Source: an uncultured Lachnospiraceae bacterium (GTDB lineage Bacteria > Bacillota > Clostridia > Lachnospirales > Lachnospiraceae). Taken from it: 8,074 nucleotides of DNA. Below the pieces are notes generated by a model. The model ran no database searches, was not told the DNA's origin, and saw only the letters and a list, made by a program, of their open reading frames with translations. The stretch spans positions 1 to 8,074 of the forward strand of contig CALAEX010000229.1 in NCBI GenBank assembly GCA_937891165.1. The letters run 5' to 3'. The position numbers and the translations under genes are program-made. Each line of letters starts with the position of its first letter. Position 1 is the stretch's first letter. Shown here piece by piece: positions 1 through 6,471 of this stretch.

Positions 1-25
1 TAACGGAATAATTAGCTATATTATT

Positions 26-28
26 TAA
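26..28 (+). other. In-frame TAA upstream of the VirB6-like ORF
   Basis: The frame of the VirB6-like ORF is open from base 2 to 25, is closed by TAA at 26-28, and is open again from 29. The other two frames are also closed nearby (stops at 9-11, 13-15 and 37-39), so a simple frameshift does not easily rescue a longer protein. Either this is a nonsense change in a longer gene that begins before the window, or it is the edge of a deletion or insertion. A short AATAAT/ATTATT inverted repeat at 7-12 and 20-25 lies beside it. Confidence 0.5.
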
Positions 29-55
29 CAGTTATTTAATGGTCGATGTACTAGT

Positions 56-496
56 ATGTTGGAAACATTGGATGCTCTTGGAATCTACTTACAGTTAATG
101 ATTCCTTCTATTGCTATGTATACAGTATCATTAATAACGAATGTTGTATGTTGGTCTAGAGCATTTGAAATTTTAATTCTTTCTACATTTGCTCCATTAG
201 CATTTGCAGATGCAACTGATATTGACCATCAGTTTGGTCGGGGTGGTGGTGCAAGATTCATTAAAAATGTCATGGCACTTTCTATATCTGGTGCGATTAT
301 CATTTTCGTTATGGCTCTGAGTAGCAATATTTCGATAAATATTCTTGCTGATGCCATGGGAGTTGTGGAAGGAGCTAGTTATTCCATAACAAATTTTTTG
401 GCTCGTACTGGTGATTTGCTTATCGTTGGTTTTGCTCAAGCGGGATTAGTTCTAAAAGCTCAATCTATGGGAAAAACAATTTGTGGTGTAGGCTGA
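56..496 (+). CDS. VirB6/TrbL-like conjugation membrane protein, C-terminal half
   Basis: This is a hydrophobic 146-residue protein. Membrane-like stretches lie at about residues 10-33, 37-53, 71-90 and 115-135. The segment SRAFEIL..TFAPLAFAD, followed by a Gly-rich GRGGGARFIKN stretch and ending in LKAQSMGKTICG, matches the C-terminal half of VirB6/TrbL-like channel proteins of Firmicute conjugative elements. VirB6-type proteins form the inner-membrane part of the type IV secretion channel. The position just ahead of a PrgI gene and a VirB4 ATPase gene supports this. The family is normally about twice as long. Upstream, the same frame is open from base 29 but is closed by a TAA at 26-28, and no Shine-Dalgarno sequence precedes the ATG at 56. 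The gene is therefore probably interrupted or 5'-truncated. It ends with a tandem TGA-TAA (494-499). The family call is fairly sure; the start is not. Confidence 0.7.
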   Translation: MLETLDALGIYLQLMIPSIAMYTVSLITNVVCWSRAFEILILSTFAPLAFADATDIDHQFGRGGGARFIKNVMALSISGAIIIFVMALSSNISINILADAMGVVEGASYSITNFLARTGDLLIVGFAQAGLVLKAQSMGKTICGVG

Positions 497-519
497 TAAA
501 AGAAAGGAAAAGTAAAAAA

Positions 520-819
520 ATGATAGGTAATATAAAATGCCCTGTTTGTGGGGGAAATATTGTTGAGCATAGAAAGTCCTTTTCTTGTGAAAATTGGAAA
601 GATGAGGACGGTAAGTGTAGTTTTGCGATATGGAAACAAAGTTTTGGTGCGATGTTTAATGTAGAGGATGTAGTTCATTTATTACAAGGGGAAAGTATAG
701 AAAAAACTAACATTTCAAGAGCTGGTAATTCCTATCAGGCATTATGGAAGCTGAATGAAGAGTATAAAGCTTGGTTTAAGTACATTTCTCCTGATAACGT
801 TGCAACTGTGAGGAACTAA
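520..819 (+). CDS. Stand-alone topoisomerase III C-terminal repeat-like zinc-ribbon protein
   Basis: This protein has 99 residues from the ATG at 520. The ribosome binding site is AAAGGA (503-508), 11 bases upstream in an A-rich spacer; an in-frame TTG at 481 lies inside the preceding gene and is not needed. Four cysteines (C7, C10, C23, C33) are arranged as CPVCGGNI then SFSCENWKD then GKCSFAIWK, followed by a VxxLLxGE segment. This is the pattern of the C-terminal repeat found at the tail of type IA topoisomerases (TopB/topoisomerase III) in Firmicutes and their mobile elements. No toprim domain or catalytic Tyr domain is present, so it cannot be a topoisomerase alone. A role in binding DNA or a partner, perhaps helping relaxosome or DNA processing, is inference. 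It lies 23 bases after the VirB6-like gene and 40 bases before the PrgI gene, and is probably in their operon. Confidence 0.75.
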   Translation: MIGNIKCPVCGGNIVEHRKSFSCENWKDEDGKCSFAIWKQSFGAMFNVEDVVHLLQGESIEKTNISRAGNSYQALWKLNEEYKAWFKYISPDNVATVRN

Positions 820-843
820 TTCATGTCTTTTATGTTTTAGAAA

Positions 844-851
844 AGAGGTGG
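844..851 (+). promoter_or_regulatory. Ribosome binding site deciding the GTG start at 860
   Basis: AGAGGTGG lies 8 bases before the GTG at 860. The earlier in-frame GTG at 848 falls inside this site and has no Shine-Dalgarno sequence of its own, so the later start is preferred. Confidence 0.65.
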
Positions 852-859
852 AAAAGATT

Positions 860-1249
860 GTGTTAATTCTTCCTATAGAGAAAGAAATTGAAACAGAACA
901 TAGAGTACTTGGTAAATTTACAGCAAGAGAAGTTATGTGTGGTGGTGGAATTATTGCAAGTGTAGTTATTTTTTATCTTATACTGAAAGATTTGTTTTGG
1001 GTCATTATATGTACCTTACCTTTTTTAATTATTTTCGGATTAATTGGTTGGTACAAGAAAAATGATTTGTATATGGAAGATTTTGCATGGAAAAGGTTAC
1101 AAGTAAAATATTATAAAAATGATGTTCGTAAATATAAAACGAAAAATTTTTACTTTGGTTTATTCAATAGGGCATATGCAAAAGTTCAAGATGTAGAGTT
1201 GCAGAAAATAAAATCTGAAAAACAAAGAAGTAAGAATGGAGATAAATAA
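860..1249 (+). CDS. PrgI family conjugation membrane protein
   Basis: This protein has 129 residues from the GTG at 860. It starts with an LILPIEKEI segment like the short N-terminal strand of PrgI proteins, followed by a KFTAREVM segment. Two membrane helices follow at about residues 24-42 and 45-64, and then a basic cytoplasmic tail rich in Lys, Arg and Tyr. This two-helix layout with an N-terminal (I/V)P(K/I)E motif is typical of PrgI-family proteins, small VirB3-like parts of the type IV channel in Gram-positive conjugative elements, which are usually encoded directly before the VirB4 ATPase. That is the order here, with the ATPase start only 2 bases after this stop. VirB3-like proteins are thought to tether or assist the ATPase at the membrane. 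A GTG 12 bases upstream would add four residues but is less likely. Confidence 0.82.
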   Translation: MLILPIEKEIETEHRVLGKFTAREVMCGGGIIASVVIFYLILKDLFWVIICTLPFLIIFGLIGWYKKNDLYMEDFAWKRLQVKYYKNDVRKYKTKNFYFGLFNRAYAKVQDVELQKIKSEKQRSKNGDK

Positions 1250-1251
1250 GT

Positions 1252-1563
1252 ATGGCAGTAAAGAAAATTACAAAAGCTAACATATTTGATCATATGAAAA
1301 AAGGTATAAATTTTCATGGTTATAAACCGCCAGTTGAGTTATGTAAACTTACAGTACAAGATAGCATACCTATTTATGCAGTTCATGAAGCTTTCAATCT
1401 GATTGAAACATATCCAGGATTATATACAAGGTCTTATAAAATGGATGAAACGAATTATCAAACGGAAACAGAAGCAGCACAGCAACAAATGTTTATTACG
1501 TTGCGTTCTATGTTCAATGCTATTGATGCAAATTGTGAATGTGCGATTACGATTTTCAATTGA
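1252..1563 (+). CDS. VirB4/TraE ATPase, N-terminal fragment
   Basis: This 103-residue product ends at TGA 1561-1563. The segments TVQDSIP, ETYPGLYTRSYKMDETNYQT and ECAITIF match the N-terminal region of TraE/VirB4 ATPases, where a QDxIP motif leads into a strand with a (T/K)SYxxxDxNYQ motif. It has no nucleotide-binding motif, so as a separate protein it would lack ATPase activity. It starts 2 bases after the PrgI-family gene, which suggests coupled translation. Confidence 0.75.
   Translation: MAVKKITKANIFDHMKKGINFHGYKPPVELCKLTVQDSIPIYAVHEAFNLIETYPGLYTRSYKMDETNYQTETEAAQQQMFITLRSMFNAIDANCECAITIFN
1561..1563 (+). other. In-frame TGA interrupting the VirB4 gene
   Basis: This single TGA lies between AAT (N103) and GAT. 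Coding character resumes at once in the same frame with no other stop for over 2.2 kb. The next base is G, and no strong hairpin follows that would suggest a selenocysteine element. Tryptophan elsewhere in these genes is always TGG, so a general reassignment of TGA is unlikely. Confidence 0.85.
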
Positions 1564-1596
1564 GATATTGATATTGAGGATTTTAAAGATATTGCA

Positions 1597-3780
1597 TTGA
1601 AAAAAGAAACAGGTGACGAGCTTGACTATCTTCGTCGAGAACTAAATGCAATTACACTTAGCAGAATTCAAGGTGGACGAAATGGTCTGGAAAAACTTAA
1701 GTTTATTACGCTTGGCATACATACAAATTCTTTGAAAAAGGCAGTAGAAATATTTAATAATCGTTTAGATAAGGAAATGTTTGGAGCTTTTCGAAAAGTA
1801 GGTTCTGCTGCAACGCCTATATCGATGGAAAAACGTCTAGAAGTACTGCATGACCTCAATAATATGGATAATCAGGGTGAATTTATTACACATACAAGAA
1901 TTACGGATGAATTTGGTCAGTCTAAAGAAATTGCTTCTTTTGACCTTGCAAATATTAGAAGTATGGGACTTTCTGTAAAAGATGTTATTGCCCCAAGTTC
2001 CATTAGAGTGTTTCCAAGATATATGATGTATGGAGATAAATATGTCTGTGCTATGAGAATTGATAATTATCCAAGTAGCTTATCTGATGAATTTTTTGTG
2101 AAACTTACAGATGTTCCATTTAATATTATATCTACCATGAATATTCAGCCTATTCCAGTAAAGGAAGCGAATAAAATCGTTGGTAAAAATATTAGATTGG
2201 CTCGTAATGAAAAAATTGAAGAACGTAGGGTTTTGATTGCTCAAAATTTGCCAGAAGATATGGTTTCTCTTGACACGGAGGAAAAGGTGCAAAAGGCACA
2301 AGCTTTACGAGAAGAAATGATTGAAAATGATGAAAAACTTTTCAAAACTTGTCATACAGTTGTATTTTGGGCTGATTCTAAAGAGAAGCTTAGAGAATAT
2401 CAAGAACAGATTACAGCGATTTGTCAGGCAAATGTAGTTGGAATCCATGTGATGGAAGAAATGCAGGAAGAAGGATTTTATGTTACAATGCCACTTTTAT
2501 ACAATGTAATTCCAAGAAAGCTAAAAAGAACTCTAAAATCTTCTTCGCTGACTTGTGCAACAATGCCGTTTTCTGCGATGGAATTATCGGATAAAGGTGG
2601 TATAAATTATTCTTGCAACTTGGCAAGTAAGAATTTAATTCTTTATGACAGGTTGCAGACACAGAATTATAACGGATTTATTCTTGGCACACCGGGCAGT
2701 GGAAAGTCTTTTACGGCAAAAGTGGAGATGTTGAATGTAATTCTTGGTAGTAATGCAAAATGCTTCGTACTAGATCCAGAGTCCGAATATAGTGCTCTTG
2801 CGAAACTTATTGGTGGAGAAACTATTAAATTTGTTCCTGGAGGTCAATGGCATCTTAATCCATTAGAAATTAATGATGGTTATGAGTTTGGTGATGATGA
2901 AGCAAATCATGTGCTTTCTAAGGTGGAGTTTATTTTAAGATTGATTGAAGTAATGATAAAATCTCCTTTTGGCTTAAATTCTGTACAAGAAACAATTATT
3001 GATGAATGTGTTCATGCGTTGTATGCACCATTTTTGAAAAATGGAAAGTTACAACACATACCATCAGAAAATATGCCAACACTTACTGATTTACAAGTGA
3101 AACTTGCTGAAAGAGCAAAACAAAATTCGGAAGCACATGACCTCGCAATGGCATTGAAACTTTACACGGGAAATGGTTCTTTGAATGTATTTGGGTTTCG
3201 TAGTAATGTGGATACAAAGAATCGTTTTATTGTTTATGATATCAAGGATGTAGGAGATAAATTAAAGCCGATTGCAATGTTGATTATTTTGGATTCTATT
3301 CAAAATGCGTTGTTTGAGAATAGAAAACGTGGGCGTAATACATGGTTTTGGGTTGATGAATGTCATCTGCTTTTTGCTGATGAAATGACGGCTCAGACAC
3401 TTAGTACTATTTGGAAACGTGCAAGAAAGTATGGTGGGGTACCTACTGGTATTAGTCAGAACGTTGAGGATCTTTTGAAATCAGTTACATGTAGAACATT
3501 ACTTTCTAATTGTAATTTTATACAAATTTTAAATCAAAGTGCTTCTGACCGTGAGAACCTTAAAAAGCTTTTAAATTTGTCAGATTCACAGACAGAAGTA
3601 ATTACTGCTGCCCCAAAAGGACAAGGACTTATTTATACTGGTAGTAATTGTGTAGGATTTGCTTCTTCTTTTCCTAAAAATAATAGTATTTATAGATGTT
3701 TGACTTCGAATATGAAAGAAATCAAGGAATATGAGGAGGCTGAAAGAAGAGCAACTGCGAAAAGGACAGAAGGATTATAA
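1597..3780 (+). CDS. VirB4/TraE ATPase, main fragment with the ATPase domain
   Basis: This long open stretch after the TGA gives 727 residues if counted from the TTG at 1597. Walker A is GTPGSGKS (bases 2686-2709, residues 364-371). It is followed by CFVLDPESEYSAL, the GQWHLNPLEI segment typical of the family, Walker B in WFWVDECH (3343-3366, D587), and the SQNVEDLL and SNCNFIQILNQS segments that follow it in VirB4/TraE. The part before Walker A has the KFITLG strand of the membrane-proximal VirB4 domain. No good ribosome binding site serves a start here: GAGGA at 1576-1580 is 16 bases from the TTG, though it lies 10 bases from an ATT at 1591. Reinitiation is therefore possible but weak. The last gene recognisable as type IV secretion in this window is this one. 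Confidence 0.85.
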   Translation: MKKETGDELDYLRRELNAITLSRIQGGRNGLEKLKFITLGIHTNSLKKAVEIFNNRLDKEMFGAFRKVGSAATPISMEKRLEVLHDLNNMDNQGEFITHTRITDEFGQSKEIASFDLANIRSMGLSVKDVIAPSSIRVFPRYMMYGDKYVCAMRIDNYPSSLSDEFFVKLTDVPFNIISTMNIQPIPVKEANKIVGKNIRLARNEKIEERRVLIAQNLPEDMVSLDTEEKVQKAQALREEMIENDEKLFKTCHTVVFWADSKEKLREYQEQITAICQANVVGIHVMEEMQEEGFYVTMPLLYNVIPRKLKRTLKSSSLTCATMPFSAMELSDKGGINYSCNLASKNLILYDRLQTQNYNGFILGTPGSGKSFTAKVEMLNVILGSNAKCFVLDPESEYSALAKLIGGETIKFVPGGQWHLNPLEINDGYEFGDDEANHVLSKVEFILRLIEVMIKSPFGLNSVQETIIDECVHALYAPFLKNGKLQHIPSENMPTLTDLQVKLAERAKQNSEAHDLAMALKLYTGNGSLNVFGFRSNVDTKNRFIVYDIKDVGDKLKPIAMLIILDSIQNALFENRKRGRNTWFWVDECHLLFADEMTAQTLSTIWKRARKYGGVPTGISQNVEDLLKSVTCRTLLSNCNFIQILNQSASDRENLKKLLNLSDSQTEVITAAPKGQGLIYTGSNCVGFASSFPKNNSIYRCLTSNMKEIKEYEEAERRATAKRTEGL

Positions 3781-3912
3781 ATGTATAAGCTAAAAATCTC
3801 TTTCCATTAAAAAATATATATTAAAAAAATTTGTGAGAATTTCAAATATCCTGTTTTTATAAATAATAGAAGCATATAAGTAGCCCATTTAAGAAAGGAT
3901 GAAAATAAAAAA

Positions 3913-4464
3913 ATGAGATTAAAGAACAAAATTAAGAAGGTGGGTATTATTAGCTTAATAGCTATAATAATAGTCATGATTATATATTTTGGGAAAGGTG
4001 GTGAAAAGGAAAATACAAAACAGAAACAGGATGTTAGTGTTGAGGAAGTTGTTAAATCAAAGGAAAACGGAAATGGACAGTTGTTCCTTATTGATGAAAA
4101 TGCTGTAGATAAGAGTGAAGTGATACAGGCACAGAAAAATCCACTTTCTGAAAGAAATGTGTTTTTTGCTGGATATTCAGATGCAACTCTTTCAAAGATG
4201 AGCACAGTGGCATTAGAGAATCTACCAGAAAATGAAGATTTTTTGATGAAGTATATCATTACTGATATAGGTACTGGTGATGTAGTATATGAAACAAATT
4301 TGATTCCATCTGGGCAATGTGTAGTATGGGTTCCGGGTGAAACAATGGAAGTTGGTACATATCATCTACAGTTTCTTGCCATTCCATATTATTATGATGG
4401 AAACGGTAATTTTCAGCAGCTAACATCTGGTAGCAATGCTCTACAATATACAATCATAGAGTAA
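3913..4464 (+). CDS. Membrane-anchored exported protein of unknown function
   Basis: This 183-residue protein is not recognised as a named family. A basic N-terminus (KNKIKK) is followed by one hydrophobic helix at residues 10-27, with no lipobox cysteine, so it is probably an uncleaved anchor with the rest outside the cell. A Lys/Glu-rich linker (28-75) leads to a beta-rich domain at about 82-183. That domain holds VFFAGYSD, IITDIGTGDVVYETNLIPSG, a VWVPGE turn, GTYHLQF and a closing TSGSNALQYTI strand, which suggests a small beta-sandwich. A purine-rich site AAGAAAGGA (3891-3899) lies 13 bases before the ATG, a long A-rich spacer. The gene follows the VirB4 gene by 132 bases and precedes the secreted-protein genes, so it may be the membrane partner of one of them; this is inference. 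Confidence 0.75.
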   Translation: MRLKNKIKKVGIISLIAIIIVMIIYFGKGGEKENTKQKQDVSVEEVVKSKENGNGQLFLIDENAVDKSEVIQAQKNPLSERNVFFAGYSDATLSKMSTVALENLPENEDFLMKYIITDIGTGDVVYETNLIPSGQCVVWVPGETMEVGTYHLQFLAIPYYYDGNGNFQQLTSGSNALQYTIIE

Positions 4465-4515
4465 ATGGTATGTAGTAGTAGAATAACAACTATGATAAGA
4501 AAGAGGTAGAAAGAA

Positions 4516-5097
4516 ATGAAAAGAATTTTTAAATCAATGATGTGTTTCGTACTTAGTATTTTGATGCTTACTGATTCTAGTGTAATAGCATTTGCATCAA
4601 ATCAGGAAATTCAAGGTTCTACAGATAGTTCTCAGGCAGTTGAAGTAACTGCAAATATCAAATCTATGTATAGTGTTTCTTTACCAGCTAGCATTGATTT
4701 AGCATATGAGGTACTTGCTGATATTTATGTAGGAGAAGCAGATGAAATCACTACAGAAGCAGAAGGTTATTTTGGTAAAATTATTTTTGGTTGTGCTGGT
4801 AAAATTTCTAGTAATGAGTATGTATTTATTACGCCATCTTTTCCATGTACTATGACTAGTACTTCCTCTGATGCAACCGTTGCTTTACAGAAGATTTTAC
4901 CAAGTACTAAGGTAGAACCAAAAACACAATGGAACAGTACGGAAATTGGTACTTGCAGTTTTGATGGTGTAACATTGACAAATTGTCAATATGCCTATAA
5001 TGATGGATTACAGATTGGATTTTTACTTAGTCAGCTTACAGCATATGAATCTTATAAAGGAAATCTAACATTTAATTTCGGTGTTCGTTCTAACTAA
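4516..5097 (+). CDS. Secreted surface protein with SLPA-type beta domain
   Basis: This 193-residue protein has a clear signal peptide: basic MKRIFK, a hydrophobic core, and probable cleavage after AFA (residue 27). The mature part has VEVTANIK (42-49), then YSVSLPASI (52-60), and ends with GNLTFNFGV. This start and end recur in the 499-residue protein encoded further on, so both probably carry the same beta-sandwich type domain, seen in many secreted proteins of Clostridia. There is no LPxTG motif, hydrophobic tail or lipobox, so it is either released or held by another protein. The ribosome binding site AAGAGG (4501-4506) is 9 bases from the ATG. It lies 51 bases after the 183-residue protein's gene and 42 bases before the next, consistent with one operon. 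Its function is not known. Confidence 0.78.
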   Translation: MKRIFKSMMCFVLSILMLTDSSVIAFASNQEIQGSTDSSQAVEVTANIKSMYSVSLPASIDLAYEVLADIYVGEADEITTEAEGYFGKIIFGCAGKISSNEYVFITPSFPCTMTSTSSDATVALQKILPSTKVEPKTQWNSTEIGTCSFDGVTLTNCQYAYNDGLQIGFLLSQLTAYESYKGNLTFNFGVRSN

Positions 5098-5124
5098 TAA
5101 ACAATGGCGACTGCCTATACTTTT

Positions 5125-5133
5125 AGGAAGGAG
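5125..5133 (+). promoter_or_regulatory. Strong ribosome binding site deciding the start at 5140
   Basis: AGGAAGGAG lies 6 bases before the ATG at 5140. The earlier in-frame ATG at 5104 lacks a site and would add 12 residues in front of an otherwise standard signal peptide, so 5140 is taken as the start. Confidence 0.8.
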
Positions 5134-5139
5134 ACACCC

Positions 5140-6363
5140 ATGAAAAAGAAATTACTAATACTTGCTTTCTTATTTAGTATGTTAGCTCCAAAACTTTTAG
5201 CATATGCTGACCAGCAAACAAGTGTAGAAATAACAGCAGATGTAAAAAAGCCGAATATATATTATGGGATTACTATTACTATAGTTGGTAATGGAAATGT
5301 ATATATAAATAAGGTTTCAGCTTTGCCAGGAGATGAAATAAGAATAGTTGCAGAACCATTAGCAGGTAATAAGTTTTCACATTTTGAAGGGTGTGATTCA
5401 AATAGATTTCTAATGCCAGAACATGATATTAGTATAACAGTATATTTCGTTTTGGATAATACGACTACACCAACGCCAGTGCATATTCATTTATGGATTG
5501 AAAAAAATATAGTAGCTAGTTGTACTAATTTGGGTAAAAGTTGGGAAGAGTGTAGTTGTGGAAAAATTCGTAATGAAAAAATGATAGAACCACAGGGACA
5601 TTGGTTATCTGAATGGAAGATGGAAAATGATGCAACTTGTATGGATTTGGGGTTAAAGAGTCGATATTGTCAACGACTTGGATGTTCTTATATAGAAAAC
5701 AAAGTGGTAGATAGTATGGGTCATACTGAAATTTATGGTGGTACGAAATATTCTCATAAAGAGTGTTCCAAGTGTTCTTTCATAGTTTCTAGTGAACATA
5801 CCTTTACCAAAGAAACTATTTTTGTTGATACATACACGGAGGCAGCAGAGTATAAATATTCTTGTTATTGTGGTTATGCTTATATTGAAAAAGGAGAAGT
5901 TTCTGAACATAAGCCATACAATATTGGTAAGTTGCTTCCTATTTTCTTAGGTGTATCAGCTACAGGTTTTGGTGGGATAGGCTGTTTGATATTTTTGTTT
6001 CTAAGTCGTAGAAGAACATTCCATGGTATATTCTCAGAAGAAGTAATACCAGGAACTTATGAAAAGGGAAATAGAAGTGAAAAATGGATGGATTTTATGT
6101 ATATTCCAGACCTTGCTGAAAAAGTAGCAAATGGAATGATATCATTTAGTGAATATATAGAAATACTTAATGAATGCGCAGTTGTAACTTTATTTCCTTC
6201 TGATACGAAGATGGCAGTTACCATTGGAGAAGATGTGATTACTTTAGTAGCAAATGAAAAGAAACTTTTTGAACTGTTGTTAAATGCAGGAGAATCAAAG
6301 GTTGAAGTGACATTTATATCAGAAAAGACAGGATTACAGTATGAATTGATATTCCATAAGTAA
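5140..6363 (+). CDS. Single-pass membrane protein with Cys-rich ectodomain and cytoplasmic tail domain
   Basis: This 407-residue protein has a signal peptide (probable cleavage after AYA, residue 23) and then VEITADVK (29-36), like the 193-residue neighbour. Residues 44-103 resemble a divergent InlB B-repeat-like domain: a GNGNVYIN strand, a PGDEIRI turn, and an ending FLMPEHDISITVYF. After a TTTPTP linker, residues 115-258 hold short Cys/His repeats: SC-9-CSC, ATC-9-C-4-C, a KECSKC pair and a final SCYCGY, each set ending near a GH or EH. Such repeats are common in surface proteins of Lachnospiraceae. A membrane helix follows at 264-288, then RRR, which fixes the N-outside, C-inside orientation. 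The final part, about 115 residues (293-407), is a mixed alpha/beta cytoplasmic domain that I do not recognise. The hairpin at 6370-6402 ends the transcript. A contact sensor or an anchor for the secreted neighbours is possible but unproven. Confidence 0.78.
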   Translation: MKKKLLILAFLFSMLAPKLLAYADQQTSVEITADVKKPNIYYGITITIVGNGNVYINKVSALPGDEIRIVAEPLAGNKFSHFEGCDSNRFLMPEHDISITVYFVLDNTTTPTPVHIHLWIEKNIVASCTNLGKSWEECSCGKIRNEKMIEPQGHWLSEWKMENDATCMDLGLKSRYCQRLGCSYIENKVVDSMGHTEIYGGTKYSHKECSKCSFIVSSEHTFTKETIFVDTYTEAAEYKYSCYCGYAYIEKGEVSEHKPYNIGKLLPIFLGVSATGFGGIGCLIFLFLSRRRTFHGIFSEEVIPGTYEKGNRSEKWMDFMYIPDLAEKVANGMISFSEYIEILNECAVVTLFPSDTKMAVTIGEDVITLVANEKKLFELLLNAGESKVEVTFISEKTGLQYELIFHK

Positions 6364-6369
6364 GAAGAT

Positions 6370-6402
6370 AGGGGATTGTTTGAGCAATCCTCTCGTCTTT
6401 TT
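6370..6402 (+). terminator. Rho-independent terminator after the 407-residue membrane protein gene
   Basis: The left arm AGGGGATTG (6370-6378), a 6-base loop, and the right arm CAATCCTCT (6385-6393) form nine pairs including one G-U. Outer AAGA/TCTT bases can extend the stem, and T5 follows at 6398-6402. It begins 6 bases after the stop codon. Confidence 0.88.
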
Positions 6403-6471
6403 ATGTGCAATTAGCCAAAATCATTCTTTTTATATACGATAGAACTAAAAATAAGAAAAGAGGAAAGAGAT

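Larger units (their letters stand above)
1252..3780 (+). pseudogene. VirB4/TraE-type conjugation ATPase gene with one in-frame TGA
   Basis: Two open stretches in the same frame (1252-1560 and 1564-3777) together encode what reads as one continuous VirB4/TraE protein of about 841 residues plus one stop codon at position 104. VirB4 ATPases power assembly of, and substrate movement through, the type IV secretion channel from the cytoplasmic face of the membrane. Around the break the sequence runs from ITIFN through the TGA to DIDIEDFK, which is how the N-terminal region of this family normally continues, so only one residue appears to be lost. An Arg codon (CGA or AGA) is a likely ancestor. The ribosome binding site of the full gene is GGAG (1238-1241), 10 bases before the ATG. 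Whether functional protein is made depends on readthrough, suppression or a sequence error. Confidence 0.8.

Noticed and set aside
481..519. TTG start at 481 for the zinc-ribbon protein
   Set aside because: It lies inside the end of the VirB6-like gene; the ATG at 520 has the purine-rich site and begins right before the conserved Cys motif.
1561..1563. Genetic code with TGA reassigned to an amino acid
   Set aside because: All clear Trp positions use TGG, and TGA occurs inside only one gene. Most genes end in TAA, and the tandem TGA-TAA at 494-499 does not by itself prove reassignment.
1561..1610. Selenocysteine insertion at the VirB4 TGA
   Set aside because: No stable stem-loop is visible just after the TGA, and the family has no known catalytic Cys at this place.
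3781..3912. Promoter in the gap after the VirB4 gene
   Set aside because: TTGTGA at 3831 and TATAAA at 3858 are 21 bases apart, too far for a standard promoter; the gap is simply AT-rich and holds only the ribosome binding site of the next gene.
3807..4259. 150-residue open frame on the minus strand
   Set aside because: It is opposite the 183-residue protein gene, is low-complexity and rich in Phe/Ser/Ile, and has no recognisable motif; the + strand gene has an anchor helix and a ribosome binding site.
5104..5139. Upstream ATG start for the 407-residue membrane protein
   Set aside because: It has no ribosome binding site and would put 12 residues before a normal signal peptide; the strong AGGAAGGAG serves the ATG at 5140.
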